12,255 nt of DNA from an uncultured Eubacteriales bacterium (GTDB taxonomy: Bacteria; Bacillota; Clostridia; Christensenellales; CAG-917). The notes under the pieces are model-generated. The model had not been told where the DNA came from. It was given only the letters and a program-made list of their open reading frames with translations, and made no database searches. Made by a program: the position numbers and the translations under genes. Each line of letters begins with the position of its first letter. Position 1 is the stretch's first letter. Of this stretch, positions 1-7,026 are shown piece by piece. The stretch covers positions 1-12,255 of the forward strand of contig URTQ01000028.1 of NCBI GenBank assembly GCA_900550855.1, given 5' to 3'.

Positions 1-6
1 GAGCAT

Positions 7-864
7 ATGGCAGCCATATTCTGCGACACCGATTGCGAACTTTGGTACACTCACGCACGCGAATTGAATCTCGAAGTCATTCGTATGCCTTACATAATCG
101 ACGGCGAGGAAAAGTTGTGCGATCTCGGCGAAGAAACCGACACGCACGATTTTTACACGAAAATGAGAAACGGCGCAAGCGCATCCACGGCAGGTCTTAA
201 TCAACAGATCTATTACGACACTTTTGAGCCGTTCTTCAAAAGAGGCGAGGACATTTTGTACATTGCGTTCTCGTCCAAACTTTCGGGTACTTTCGAGTAT
301 CTCGATCTTGCCGTTGCCGAACTTAAAAAGCAATATCCGAACGTCAAATTCAGAAAGTTCGACACCCTCAACATATGTATGGGCGCGGGACTTTTGGTGT
401 ATATGGCGGGCAAGTATTGCAGAGAGCACGGCGACGACATCGACGCAACCTACGCGTATCTTGAAAAGAACGTAAACAAAATCGGCATTTATTTCGTGGT
501 TGACGATATGAAATACCTTGCTCGCGGCGGCAGAATCTCGCCGGCAAAAGCGAAAATCGGCAACCTTATGAACATCAAACCCGTTTTGACGGTCGAGGAC
601 GGCAAACTCGACGTATGCGCAAAGCAAAACGGCACGAAAAAGGCGTACAAATATATGCTCGACGTGTTTGCAAGCACCTACGAAAATATCGACAACGCGC
701 CCGTCGTCATCGTAGACGCGGATTGCGGCGACGTTGCGGACGCTTTCGAAGAAAAGGTCAAAGAAATAAACCCGTCCGTTACGATATGGCGTCAACCGAT
801 AGGGCCTGTTATCGGCGCGCACGCAGGTCCCGGTGCGCTCGGCTTTATTTTTACAAGAAAATAA
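7..864 (+). CDS. DegV family fatty-acid-binding protein
   Basis: This 285-residue protein has the usual DegV length (about 280-290). The family binds a single fatty acid between two alpha/beta domains and in some Firmicutes presents it to a fatty acid kinase (FakB role). Visible family marks are the early CDTDCEL segment (residues 6-12), the SSKLSGT ligand-pocket motif (89-95), the VVDDMKYLARGGR stretch (164-176, RGGR typical), NIKPVL (189-194) and the C-terminal IGPVIGAHAGPG block (265-276), all in the expected order. It is cytosolic, with no signal peptide. The ATG lies only 6 nt from the window edge and the preceding codons (Glu-His) are open, so the true start could lie upstream, although the N-terminus already has a normal length. 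Whether it works with a FakA kinase cannot be seen here. It is separated from the next gene by 76 nt, so it may or may not share that transcript. Confidence 0.9.
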   Translation: MAAIFCDTDCELWYTHARELNLEVIRMPYIIDGEEKLCDLGEETDTHDFYTKMRNGASASTAGLNQQIYYDTFEPFFKRGEDILYIAFSSKLSGTFEYLDLAVAELKKQYPNVKFRKFDTLNICMGAGLLVYMAGKYCREHGDDIDATYAYLEKNVNKIGIYFVVDDMKYLARGGRISPAKAKIGNLMNIKPVLTVEDGKLDVCAKQNGTKKAYKYMLDVFASTYENIDNAPVVIVDADCGDVADAFEEKVKEINPSVTIWRQPIGPVIGAHAGPGALGFIFTRK

Positions 865-927
865 AAGCAGAATAGCAAATATAAATATAAGGATTAAAAA
901 TAAAAGCAAACATTGTTTTGCGCGATA

Positions 928-933
928 AGAAGG
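928..933 (+). promoter_or_regulatory. ribosome binding site deciding the TTG start of apbE
   Basis: AGAAGG lies 7 nt before the TTG at 941. There is no ATG or GTG that would keep the intact lipoprotein signal peptide (which begins MKKTRIFF), so this Shine-Dalgarno sequence supports TTG initiation. Confidence 0.65.
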
Positions 934-940
934 CGCAGTC

Positions 941-1990
941 TTGAAAAAAACAAGAATATTTTTCGTTCTCATAGTTTTGATTTTATGTATTGCTTCGCTT
1001 ACGGCTTGCAGCAGAGCGGAGCAATATTTTGTATACGGCACGACGCTCGAAGTGCAGACCACGGGCATAAAATCCAAGCAAACCGTTGACGATATATACG
1101 GTTATATATCCTCTCTCGAAAGCGTGCTTTCGCCCACCGTCGAGGGAAGCGATATATACAAAATCAACCGTTCCGAAACGGGCGTAGCTGTTGCGTGTAG
1201 CGAAACCACTATGCAGATTATGCGCATAGCGACGGAAGTTTTCGAGGCTTCGGGCGGCGCATACGATCCGTCGGTTTATCCGCTCGTCAGACTTTGGAAG
1301 TTTTCGGGGGATTTGTATTCGGACGTCGATGAATTTACCGTGCCGCAAGAGAGTGAAATTCAAGCCGCATTGCAACTCGTCGGACTTGACAAGGCGTTTT
1401 CGGCAGACTACGAAAACGGCACGATAACCAAACTTATCGACGGCGCAATGCTCGATTTCGGCGGCGTGGCAAAGGGATATGCGGTTCAAAAATCACTCGC
1501 TTTCGCAAACGGAAAAACGCTCGTGAATCTCGGCGGCAATATAGGCGCAATAGAGGGCAGTTTCAACGTCGGCATCGCAAATCCGCAAAGAAAGGGCAGA
1601 GAGTTTATCAATTCGTATTTTGCAAAATTCCGCCTTCTTGACGGCGAGTGCGTGTCAACGAGCGGCGATTACGAAAGATATTACGTCGTGCAAGACGGCG
1701 AACGCGAAAAGATATATCATCACATCATAAATCCGTTTACTGGCGTTCCCGCAACGACGAGCGGCGAAGACGGCGTTGTGTCCTGCTCGGTCGTAACCGA
1801 AAACGGCGCGCTCGGCGACGCGGTTGCTACTGCCGTCGTCGTACTCGGTAAGGAAAAGGGCGCGAAACTTATGCAGGATTTGGGACTTGTCGGACTTATC
1901 ATAGACGGCGATATGAACGCGTATATAGTCGGCGATTTCGACGTCGAACTCAAAGCCGCAACGTATATCGTTGACGAAGAAATAGACTGA
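941..1990 (+). CDS. apbE: FAD:protein FMN transferase, ApbE lipoprotein
   Basis: ApbE-family enzymes use FAD to attach FMN covalently to a Ser or Thr of exported redox proteins (RnfG/NqrC-like FMN-binding domains), acting outside the membrane. The 349-residue product begins with a lipoprotein signal peptide: MKKTR, a hydrophobic core, and lipobox LTAC with Cys23 as the lipidation site. Family motifs follow in order: GGAYDPSVYPLVRLW (105-119), LDFGGVAKGYAV (171-182), LVNLGGNIGAIEG (194-206), STSGDYERY (239-247), HHIINPFTGVPA (260-271) and GDAVATAVVVLG (292-303). In the last, Asp293 and Thr297 correspond to the Mg-binding pair known in characterised ApbE proteins. The start is TTG with AGAAGG 7 nt upstream. 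A NusG-II protein follows after 13 nt and a Gx transporter after that, a gene set often seen with ApbE in Firmicutes. The flavinylation target is not encoded in the window. Confidence 0.93.
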   Translation: MKKTRIFFVLIVLILCIASLTACSRAEQYFVYGTTLEVQTTGIKSKQTVDDIYGYISSLESVLSPTVEGSDIYKINRSETGVAVACSETTMQIMRIATEVFEASGGAYDPSVYPLVRLWKFSGDLYSDVDEFTVPQESEIQAALQLVGLDKAFSADYENGTITKLIDGAMLDFGGVAKGYAVQKSLAFANGKTLVNLGGNIGAIEGSFNVGIANPQRKGREFINSYFAKFRLLDGECVSTSGDYERYYVVQDGEREKIYHHIINPFTGVPATTSGEDGVVSCSVVTENGALGDAVATAVVVLGKEKGAKLMQDLGLVGLIIDGDMNAYIVGDFDVELKAATYIVDEEID

Positions 1991-2003
1991 TTTTCGGCAG
2001 ATT

Positions 2004-2396
2004 ATGAGCAAAAACCAAGCGACGAAAAAAGAGAAAAACAAGGTTTTCGACGGACTTTTCAAGAAAGGTGACATCGTTTTGCTTGTCGCCGTTTTGGTGC
2101 TTGTGGTGCTGACGATAGTTTTTGCGCTCAAAGCCGACGCGAGCGAAGCCGACGTGTACGTCGACGGAAAACTCGTGTATAAACTCGACTTGAACAAGGA
2201 CGCAACCGTTGAAATTCTTGACGGAAAAATGCAGATAAAGGTTGAAAACGGCAAGGTTTTCGTTGCGCACAGCGATTGCAAAAATCAGTTGTGCGTACAC
2301 GCCCAACCCATAGGCAAAGAGGGCGGCGTAATCGTGTGTCTGCCAAACAAGGCGGTCGTGAAAGTGGGGGCGAAGGAGGTTGACGCAATAACGTGA
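2004..2396 (+). CDS. NusG domain II-containing membrane-anchored protein
   Basis: This small 130-residue protein has a charged cytosolic N-terminus (1-22), one transmembrane helix at about 23-43, and an extracytoplasmic beta-rich domain. That domain carries the family signature SDCKNQLC (90-97) followed by GGVIVCLPNK (107-116), giving three Cys at 92, 97 and 112. This pattern identifies the NusG-domain-II (formerly DUF1312) family of Firmicutes, which is unrelated in role to transcription factor NusG and has no settled biochemical function. The ATG lies 13 nt after the apbE stop with only a weak Shine-Dalgarno sequence, suggesting coupling to apbE translation. The 3' end overlaps the next gene by 4 nt (GTGA). 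The conserved position between apbE and the Gx transporter suggests a role in the flavinylated or redox system at the membrane; the Cys residues could be redox-active or bind a cofactor, which is inference. Confidence 0.85.
   Translation: MSKNQATKKEKNKVFDGLFKKGDIVLLVAVLVLVVLTIVFALKADASEADVYVDGKLVYKLDLNKDATVEILDGKMQIKVENGKVFVAHSDCKNQLCVHAQPIGKEGGVIVCLPNKAVVKVGAKEVDAIT
2373..2379 (+). promoter_or_regulatory. ribosome binding site for the GTG start of the Gx transporter gene
   Basis: AAGGAGG is the strongest Shine-Dalgarno match in this operon and lies within the end of the NusG-II gene. It is 13 nt before the GTG at 2393, a longer spacing than usual. No nearer in-frame start is visible, and the GTGA stop-start overlap supports the same choice. 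Confidence 0.6.
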
Positions 2397-2953
2397 AAAA
2401 GCCTAATAAGTTTACCGCTCGTCGCGTTGCGCTTTGCGGACTGTTCCTTGCGCTCGCGCTCATAGTTTCACTTATCGAAAGTTATATTCCGCCGATTATA
2501 CCTGCGCTTCCGTATGCCAAAATCGGACTCGGCAACGTCGTGCTTCTGGCGTGCTTCCTTCTTCTCGGCGTGGGGGAAGGGTACGCGGTGCTTGTGTTGC
2601 GCTGCCTTTTGAACGCCGTGTTTTCGGCAAATATGGCAAGCCTCATATGGTCGTTTCCGTCTGCACTCGTCGCGTATACGATTATGGTGCTGCTTGCAAA
2701 AACCAAGTTTTTCAGCATATGCGGATTGTCCGTCGTCGGCGGCATAGTGCATAACGCGATTCAAATTTGCGTTGCTTCCGCAGTCGTTGCAAGCGGCGTG
2801 TTCGTGTATCTTCCGTATATGATGCTCGCAGGCGCGATTGCAGGCTTTGTGACGGGCATATTGTGCCACTTTATCGTCGTTTCCCTCAAAGATAAACTAA
2901 ACGTCAAAGTCGATTCTTACGAATATCATAGAGAGATTGATGACGACAAATAA
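2393..2953 (+). CDS. Gx transporter / heptaprenyl diphosphate synthase component I-like membrane protein
   Basis: This 186-residue integral membrane protein has about five hydrophobic helices (roughly 12-34, 46-68, 86-102, 108-134, 140-165). It carries the hallmark segment of the family: a helix ending ESYIPP (29-34), then PYAKIGLGNVVLL (40-52, cf. the P-G-AKLGLAN signature), SLIWSFPSAL (83-92) and GGIVHNAIQ (116-124). Databases name the family either Hpre_diP_synt_I, from an old annotation as a prenyl diphosphate synthase subunit, or Gx transporter. The fold resembles substrate-binding subunits of ECF-type transporters, and the substrate is not known. It starts at GTG, overlapping the NusG-II stop by 4 nt. 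It closes the apbE operon, consistent with moving a flavin- or quinone-related molecule for the same pathway, though that is inference. Confidence 0.85.
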   Translation: MKKPNKFTARRVALCGLFLALALIVSLIESYIPPIIPALPYAKIGLGNVVLLACFLLLGVGEGYAVLVLRCLLNAVFSANMASLIWSFPSALVAYTIMVLLAKTKFFSICGLSVVGGIVHNAIQICVASAVVASGVFVYLPYMMLAGAIAGFVTGILCHFIVVSLKDKLNVKVDSYEYHREIDDDK

Positions 2954-2960
2954 ATAACAA

Positions 2961-2998
2961 TTAATTACAAATCGCGGGTGGGGTTTCGCCCCACACCC
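2961..2998. repeat. short AT-rich plus GC-hairpin motif, copy 1
   Basis: An AT stretch (AATTAATTA type) is followed by a GC hairpin at 2976-2997: GTGGGG (2978-2983) pairs with CCCCAC (2989-2994) around a 5-nt loop, with two more G-C pairs outside an A bulge. No T-tract follows on the plus strand. A related block with the same GGGTGGG...CACACCC ends lies at 11797-11837. Both sit just past the 3' end of a transcription unit. It may be a dispersed repeat or an RNA 3'-end stabiliser. Confidence 0.45.
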
Positions 2999-3011
2999 CA
3001 AGCAAACGCAT

Positions 3012-3041
3012 AAAAAAACAACCCGACAAAAAGTCGGGTTG
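3012..3041 (-). terminator. rho-independent terminator of the murG operon, possibly bidirectional
   Basis: The 9-bp perfect stem CAACCCGAC (3019-3027) / GTCGGGTTG (3033-3041) has a 5-nt loop. In the minus direction it is followed directly by seven Ts (the A run at 3012-3018), a textbook intrinsic terminator 23 nt beyond the stop of the minus-strand operon. In the plus direction it is followed by a T-rich stretch (ATTTCTTATTTCTT), so it probably also helps to stop the apbE operon. Confidence 0.88.
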
Positions 3042-3063
3042 ATTTCTTATTTCTTATCCTTTA

Positions 3064-3432
3064 TCAGAACGGCATCAGCGTTCCGAAAAACAGCACTACG
3101 ACCAAGAACGCCGCAGACAGAATGAATCCGAACGTGCCGAAGAAGAAAGACAATCTTGCAAGACCTTTCATCGTGTTTGCGCCTGCAACGGAAAACACCA
3201 CGCCGACGAAAGACAATGCCAAACTTGCGATGTACAAGCCTCTCACGAGGTCGCCGGCAAGCACGGATTTTACGAAATTCGCGGCAGGGAAGAAGAATAC
3301 GAGCGAAGCGTAAACCATTGCCAAAAATCCGAGCAACGTCATAACGAACCCTAAAATCAGCACGATTTTTCGCGCCGCCATATCCGAATAGGGTTGAGAT
3401 TGAGTCGTTTGGGATTGAATTTCTTTTGCCAT
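3064..3432 (-). CDS. small three-helix membrane protein of unknown function
   Basis: This is a 122-residue protein if read from the ATG at 3432 (MAKEIQSQ). A short polar Gln/Ser/Thr-rich cytosolic N-terminus (1-20) is followed by three hydrophobic helices at about 23-48, 63-85 and 93-117, ending at residue 122. I do not recognise a named family. An in-frame ATG at 3453 would add seven residues and overlap the upstream stop as ATGA, a common coupling arrangement, but it lacks a clear Shine-Dalgarno sequence. For the 3432 start, a GAGG lies 15 nt upstream, also imperfect, so the start is unsure between the two. The open frame continues still further upstream (to 3654) but there it only mirrors the neighbouring gene. 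It is the last gene of the murG operon and is followed by a strong terminator, suggesting an envelope-related membrane role by context only. Confidence 0.72.
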   Translation of the reverse strand: MAKEIQSQTTQSQPYSDMAARKIVLILGFVMTLLGFLAMVYASLVFFFPAANFVKSVLAGDLVRGLYIASLALSFVGVVFSVAGANTMKGLARLSFFFGTFGFILSAAFLVVVLFFGTLMPF

Positions 3433-3449
3433 ACTCAAAGTATACAACC

Positions 3450-4865
3450 TCATTTGCCGCTTGTCAATACGGACAGGAAAAACGCGTCGGTTTTGCCGAA
3501 ACACATATACGTCGAAGTCGAGTCGGAATCGGCGTCGAAGAATATCGACAACTTGCTTTGTCCGTCCGTTATCGACGTTGTCGCAAACACGTTTTCGATG
3601 TATTTGAACGTTGCGACGACGGCGAGTTCGTTGTCGTCGAGTTTGATTAAGCAATCGAAGTTTTCAAAGCGAGCGACAAGCATATTTTCCTCTTGCCACA
3701 CGCAAGAAAAATCGTTTGCTTTTTCAAGCGATATCGCGCCGTTTTGCGAGGTCAAACCGCTTGCGCTATCGAGTGATTTGCCGCTCGATTCGAATCTGCT
3801 TTCGCTTGAAACGTCTATATTCGAAAGGGGTGTTTCGGATATAAATTCGAGGTGCGAACAAAGCCTTATTATGCGGTTTTTCAATAGGATTTTCAAGCCG
3901 TTTTCGCTTCTAAAAAGCGCGCCGAAATTCTCGCCGTTTACGCTGTATTCCGCGTTTTCGCTAAGCGTTAGCGACAGAAGGGAAACGCGCAAGCCGTTTT
4001 GCGTTTCGAAAAGTGCCGCAAAGCATTGAACGTTTGATTGAATTACGGGCATAATTTGCAAAATGCGATGTTTATCGTATGAAAAACGCTTTGTAAAGCC
4101 CGAATTTGTATCGTAACTCACGCCTACGGCGGTTTGCTCGTCTTGCAAAAAAAGCAGTGTAGAACCGCCGTATTTTATGGTTTGAACCACGTTTGCGGCT
4201 GTCGTTTGAAGCACGAAATTGTCGCTTTTAACTCGCAAAGAATCGTCTATGACGAGTCGCTTGATTTTTCCGTTTTTCACGCAAAACGCTTCGATATTAT
4301 CGCCGTAATAATTTGCGTTGATTTCGTCGTATGCGTCGATGGCGTTTTCGCAAGATACGTCGAAGTTTCCGTCGTATATTCTGACGTTGGTTTTTGCGCC
4401 GTCGCAAGTGAAAATCGCAACGCCGTTTCTCGTCTGACAACTTGAAAGATACTTGTCGTTTTCGCTTGCGATTTTGAGCGTTTTTTCAAGCGTTTCGCCA
4501 CCGAAAATCGCTATGTAAATTCCTTTCTCTTTCACGTCGTACTGCTCGGATTGCGAGTGGAATACGAGGGCGGTTTTCTTTGCGAAATAAAAGACGTCGA
4601 TAACCTTTTCTTCGCCCTCGCCGCCGACGTGCGCGACGCTTGCGCCGTTCACCGTTTCGCTCTTTCTCGGCAACACGGAATACACGGGCTTTATCGTCGG
4701 ATTGTCAACGTTTTCTTGGTTGTTGTCGTCGTTTGCCCCTGCGACGTTTGCGTTGCCGTCGGGATTCTTACCCACGATTGCGGAAAGCGCGATATAGCAA
4801 GCGACTGCGACTGTCATCAATAGGATTACGGCAAGCCATTTGGCGATGGTTTTTTGTTTTTGCAT
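3450..4865 (-). CDS. N-terminally anchored extracytoplasmic protein of unknown function
   Basis: This 471-residue protein of no family I recognise has a basic N-terminus (MQKQKTIAKW) and one hydrophobic helix at about 9-31. An Asn/Asp/Gly-rich low-complexity linker (33-57) follows, then a long beta-strand-rich region (about 60-470) with many short alternating hydrophobic stretches. This layout suggests a signal anchor and an outside domain, possibly propeller-like; that fold is a guess. Cys23 sits inside the helix without a convincing lipobox, so a lipoprotein is less likely. About nine further Cys are scattered (for example 143, 154, 172, 195, 281, 336, 388, 405, 455). The start is well set by GAGGTG four nt upstream of the ATG, which places the first 40 nt inside the 3' end of murG. 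Its stop abuts or overlaps the following membrane gene. Linkage to murG suggests a role at the cell wall or membrane. Confidence 0.82.
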   Translation of the reverse strand: MQKQKTIAKWLAVILLMTVAVACYIALSAIVGKNPDGNANVAGANDDNNQENVDNPTIKPVYSVLPRKSETVNGASVAHVGGEGEEKVIDVFYFAKKTALVFHSQSEQYDVKEKGIYIAIFGGETLEKTLKIASENDKYLSSCQTRNGVAIFTCDGAKTNVRIYDGNFDVSCENAIDAYDEINANYYGDNIEAFCVKNGKIKRLVIDDSLRVKSDNFVLQTTAANVVQTIKYGGSTLLFLQDEQTAVGVSYDTNSGFTKRFSYDKHRILQIMPVIQSNVQCFAALFETQNGLRVSLLSLTLSENAEYSVNGENFGALFRSENGLKILLKNRIIRLCSHLEFISETPLSNIDVSSESRFESSGKSLDSASGLTSQNGAISLEKANDFSCVWQEENMLVARFENFDCLIKLDDNELAVVATFKYIENVFATTSITDGQSKLSIFFDADSDSTSTYMCFGKTDAFFLSVLTSGK

Positions 4866-5956
4866 TTTTCACCTCGCCTCAATTTATCACATACGGCGTC
4901 CGCAATTTTTCCGTTCGAGTCGTGTTTTATGGGTTTCATAGGCGGATTTTGCATTGCCGTTTCTATTGCCCCGACGAAATTGTCGCAAAAACTCGAATCT
5001 TGTTTAAGCACGATTCCGCCGTACTCTTTCGCAAGGTCGGCGTTGTATATCTGATCCCCTCTCGACGCGCCTTTGGGTAGGGGAACGAACACGGCGCGTT
5101 TGCCTATCGACGAGATTTCGAAAACGCTCGTCGCGCCTGCTCTTGAAAGTATGACGTCGCAAGCGGTGTAAAAGATGGATATATCGTCGGCGTATTCGAA
5201 CGCTCGATAGTCGTTCGCGCTTATTTTTTCGTCCTTGTTTTTGCCGGTGACGTGCAGAACGTAATACTTCGACGTGAGCGATTTTATATTCTTTTTGACC
5301 GCTTCGTTTATCGCGCTTGCGCCCGACGAGCCGCCGAACACGAGAAGCACGGGCTTTTTGAAAGGATTGTTTATATTCAGCGTTTTTTGCGCCTCGGCTT
5401 TGTCCTTTCGCAAAAGATTTTCGCGCAAAGGCATACCCACAAAAACGCCGTCGAATTTGGCTTTGGGGTTTGCTTTGAAAATCGTCGCGCCTTTGAACTT
5501 TGCGATTTTGTTGGCAAGACCGAGAGTGTAGTCGCTCTCGTGCGCGAATATCGGGATATGCGCCTTGCTTGCGGCAAGCACTATCGGCAAAGATACGAAA
5601 CCGCCTTTCGAAAAAACGCAATCGGGTTTGATTTGGTCGAGCACGTCCTTTGCTTTTTTGACCGCTCGGCTCAATTCGACGGGGATTTTCAAGTTGTTTT
5701 TGATTGCCGCGCCCGACATCGAACGCACGAGTTTTATAGAGGGAACGGCATAGTATTTTATGCCAGCGTCGCGAGCGAGTCGTCTTTCGAGGGTGTTGCC
5801 CTCGCCGCCCGCATATGCGATTTCGAAGCCTCGTTTTTCAAATTCGGGAACGAGCGCAAGGTTGGGGTAGACGTGTCCGCCCGTGCCGCCGCCCGTGAAA
5901 AGTATCTTTGCGTTTTGTTGTAAAATCGTCGTTTTATCGTTCATTTTCGAAACCAT
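4826..5956 (-). CDS. murG: MurG, UDP-GlcNAc:lipid I N-acetylglucosaminyltransferase
   Basis: MurG transfers GlcNAc from UDP-GlcNAc to lipid I on the inner membrane face, making lipid II for peptidoglycan. The 376-residue GT-B fold protein shows the glycine-rich N-terminal loop TGGGTGGHVYP (21-31), FSKGGFVSLP (115-124), HESDYTLGLAN (139-149), the second-domain loop FGGSSGA (207-213), SRAGATSVFE (271-280), which forms part of the UDP-GlcNAc site, and LPKGASRGDQIYNA (293-306). The length is normal. Start codons at 5956 and 5944 are both possible; neither has a clear Shine-Dalgarno sequence, and both precede the conserved core by a short tail. The last 40 nt overlap the start of the next gene, giving a Lys/Pro-rich tail. 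It is not embedded in a mur/mra/fts (dcw) cluster here; instead it leads an operon with two unknown membrane-linked proteins. Confidence 0.95.
   Translation of the reverse strand: MVSKMNDKTTILQQNAKILFTGGGTGGHVYPNLALVPEFEKRGFEIAYAGGEGNTLERRLARDAGIKYYAVPSIKLVRSMSGAAIKNNLKIPVELSRAVKKAKDVLDQIKPDCVFSKGGFVSLPIVLAASKAHIPIFAHESDYTLGLANKIAKFKGATIFKANPKAKFDGVFVGMPLRENLLRKDKAEAQKTLNINNPFKKPVLLVFGGSSGASAINEAVKKNIKSLTSKYYVLHVTGKNKDEKISANDYRAFEYADDISIFYTACDVILSRAGATSVFEISSIGKRAVFVPLPKGASRGDQIYNADLAKEYGGIVLKQDSSFCDNFVGAIETAMQNPPMKPIKHDSNGKIADAVCDKLRRGEKCKNKKPSPNGLP
4870..4875 (-). promoter_or_regulatory. ribosome binding site for the 471-residue anchored protein, inside murG
   Basis: On the minus strand GAGGTG lies 4 nt before the ATG at 4865 and within the murG coding region. 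It fixes the start of the downstream gene and confirms that the 40-nt overlap is real. Confidence 0.7.
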
Positions 5957-6005
5957 ATAACCATATTATGAAACAAATTCACACAAAGTTGCGTATTTTT
6001 ACGTC

Positions 6006-6034
6006 TTGAAAAGCGCGAAACCGTGTGTTACAAT
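6006..6034 (+). promoter_or_regulatory. sigma-A type promoter of the alpha/beta hydrolase gene
   Basis: TTGAAA (6006-6011) and TACAAT (6029-6034) are separated by 17 nt and sit about 50 nt before the hydrolase ATG, in the 129-nt region between divergent genes. The downstream RBS AGAGGAG (6074-6080) is 5 nt from the ATG. I could not identify an equally good promoter for murG on the opposite strand. Confidence 0.75.
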
Positions 6035-6085
6035 ATATCCATATTGAATAACGATCGGTCGCTTTTGCGATAAAGAGGAGAATTT

Positions 6086-7000
6086 ATGAAAACCGAAAAA
6101 TTTCAGAGTTTTGACGGAACTGTATTGCAATGCTATCTTTGGGACAACGTGCGCACCCCCAAGGGCGTAGTCCAAATCGCTCACGGTATGGCGGAACACG
6201 CTCGCAGATACGACGACTTTGCAAACTACCTCAATCAAAACGGATATATCGTTTTTGCCGACGACCACCGCGCTCACGGTATGACGAGCACCAAGCAATC
6301 TTCGAAGGGTGTGAAAGGCTACCACAAGGGCAACATCTATTTCGACACCGTTCAAGACGAGTGCGCAATCACCAAAATGCTTAAAGACAGATACAATCTT
6401 CCCGTGTTCTACATCGGACACAGTTACGGCAGTATGGTCGGTCAACGCTACATCGAAGAATGCAAGGACTATTCGGGCGTTATCCTCAGCGGCTCTGCAA
6501 TGATGAAAGGGGCGGTGCTTACGAGCGGCGCGGCGCTTTCGAATATGCAATACAAACTTCTCGGCGGCGAAAAGACCGCGCACCTTCTCGACAAACTTTC
6601 CTTCGGCGCATACAACAAGCCTTTCAAAAAGGAATCCGAGTTCGCGTGGCTTTCCCGTGACAAAGAGAACGTCAAAAAGTATATCTTCGACGAGCAATGC
6701 GGCTACATTATGTCCATTGCGTTCTTCAAATTCTTCCTCAACGGACTCAAAGAGAGTTACAAAGCGGAAAACCTTGCCAAAATCGACAAGAACAAACCCA
6801 TCGCCATTTTCTCGGGCGACAAAGACCCTGTCGGCGGCAACGGCAAACTCGTTCAAAAACTTTACGATCAATACAAAAATCTCGGCGTCAAGGATTTGAC
6901 AATCAAACTTTATCCCGACGCGCGCCACGAGATTTTGAACGAGGTGAATAATGCGGAAGTTTATTCCGACTTCCTTTCCCGTCTTAACGGTATGCTATAA
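6086..7000 (+). CDS. alpha/beta hydrolase, monoacylglycerol lipase / serine aminopeptidase S33-like
   Basis: This 304-residue cytosolic protein has the fold and motifs of the Hydrolase_4 (S33-like) group, which includes monoacylglycerol lipases and lysophospholipases. The oxyanion-loop HGMAEH is at 33-38, DHRAHGMT at 60-67, the nucleophile elbow GHSYGS at 111-116 with Ser113, the acid in SGDKDPVG (243-250, probably Asp247) and the base in PDARHEIL (277-284, His281), so the whole catalytic triad is present. Lid helices span about 145-230. There is no signal peptide. The start is supported by AGAGGAG 5 nt upstream, and the gene has its own promoter and 3' hairpin, so it is a single-gene unit. 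Divergence from murG does not prove a link. The natural ester substrate cannot be read from sequence. Confidence 0.9.
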   Translation: MKTEKFQSFDGTVLQCYLWDNVRTPKGVVQIAHGMAEHARRYDDFANYLNQNGYIVFADDHRAHGMTSTKQSSKGVKGYHKGNIYFDTVQDECAITKMLKDRYNLPVFYIGHSYGSMVGQRYIEECKDYSGVILSGSAMMKGAVLTSGAALSNMQYKLLGGEKTAHLLDKLSFGAYNKPFKKESEFAWLSRDKENVKKYIFDEQCGYIMSIAFFKFFLNGLKESYKAENLAKIDKNKPIAIFSGDKDPVGGNGKLVQKLYDQYKNLGVKDLTIKLYPDARHEILNEVNNAEVYSDFLSRLNGML

Positions 7001-7026
7001 GTCACTATTTGACGAATAACTGCGGC

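Noticed and set aside
3433..3654. N-terminal extension of the three-helix membrane protein to an upstream ATG, giving 196 residues.
   Set aside because: The added part is Arg-rich and fully overlaps the 471-residue gene in another frame, so it is a shadow; the start at 3432 or 3453 is preferred.
5999..6928. A 309-codon minus-strand frame opposite the alpha/beta hydrolase, which could be taken as a gene before murG.
   Set aside because: The sense strand has a full catalytic triad, a promoter and an RBS; the antisense frame has no family resemblance.
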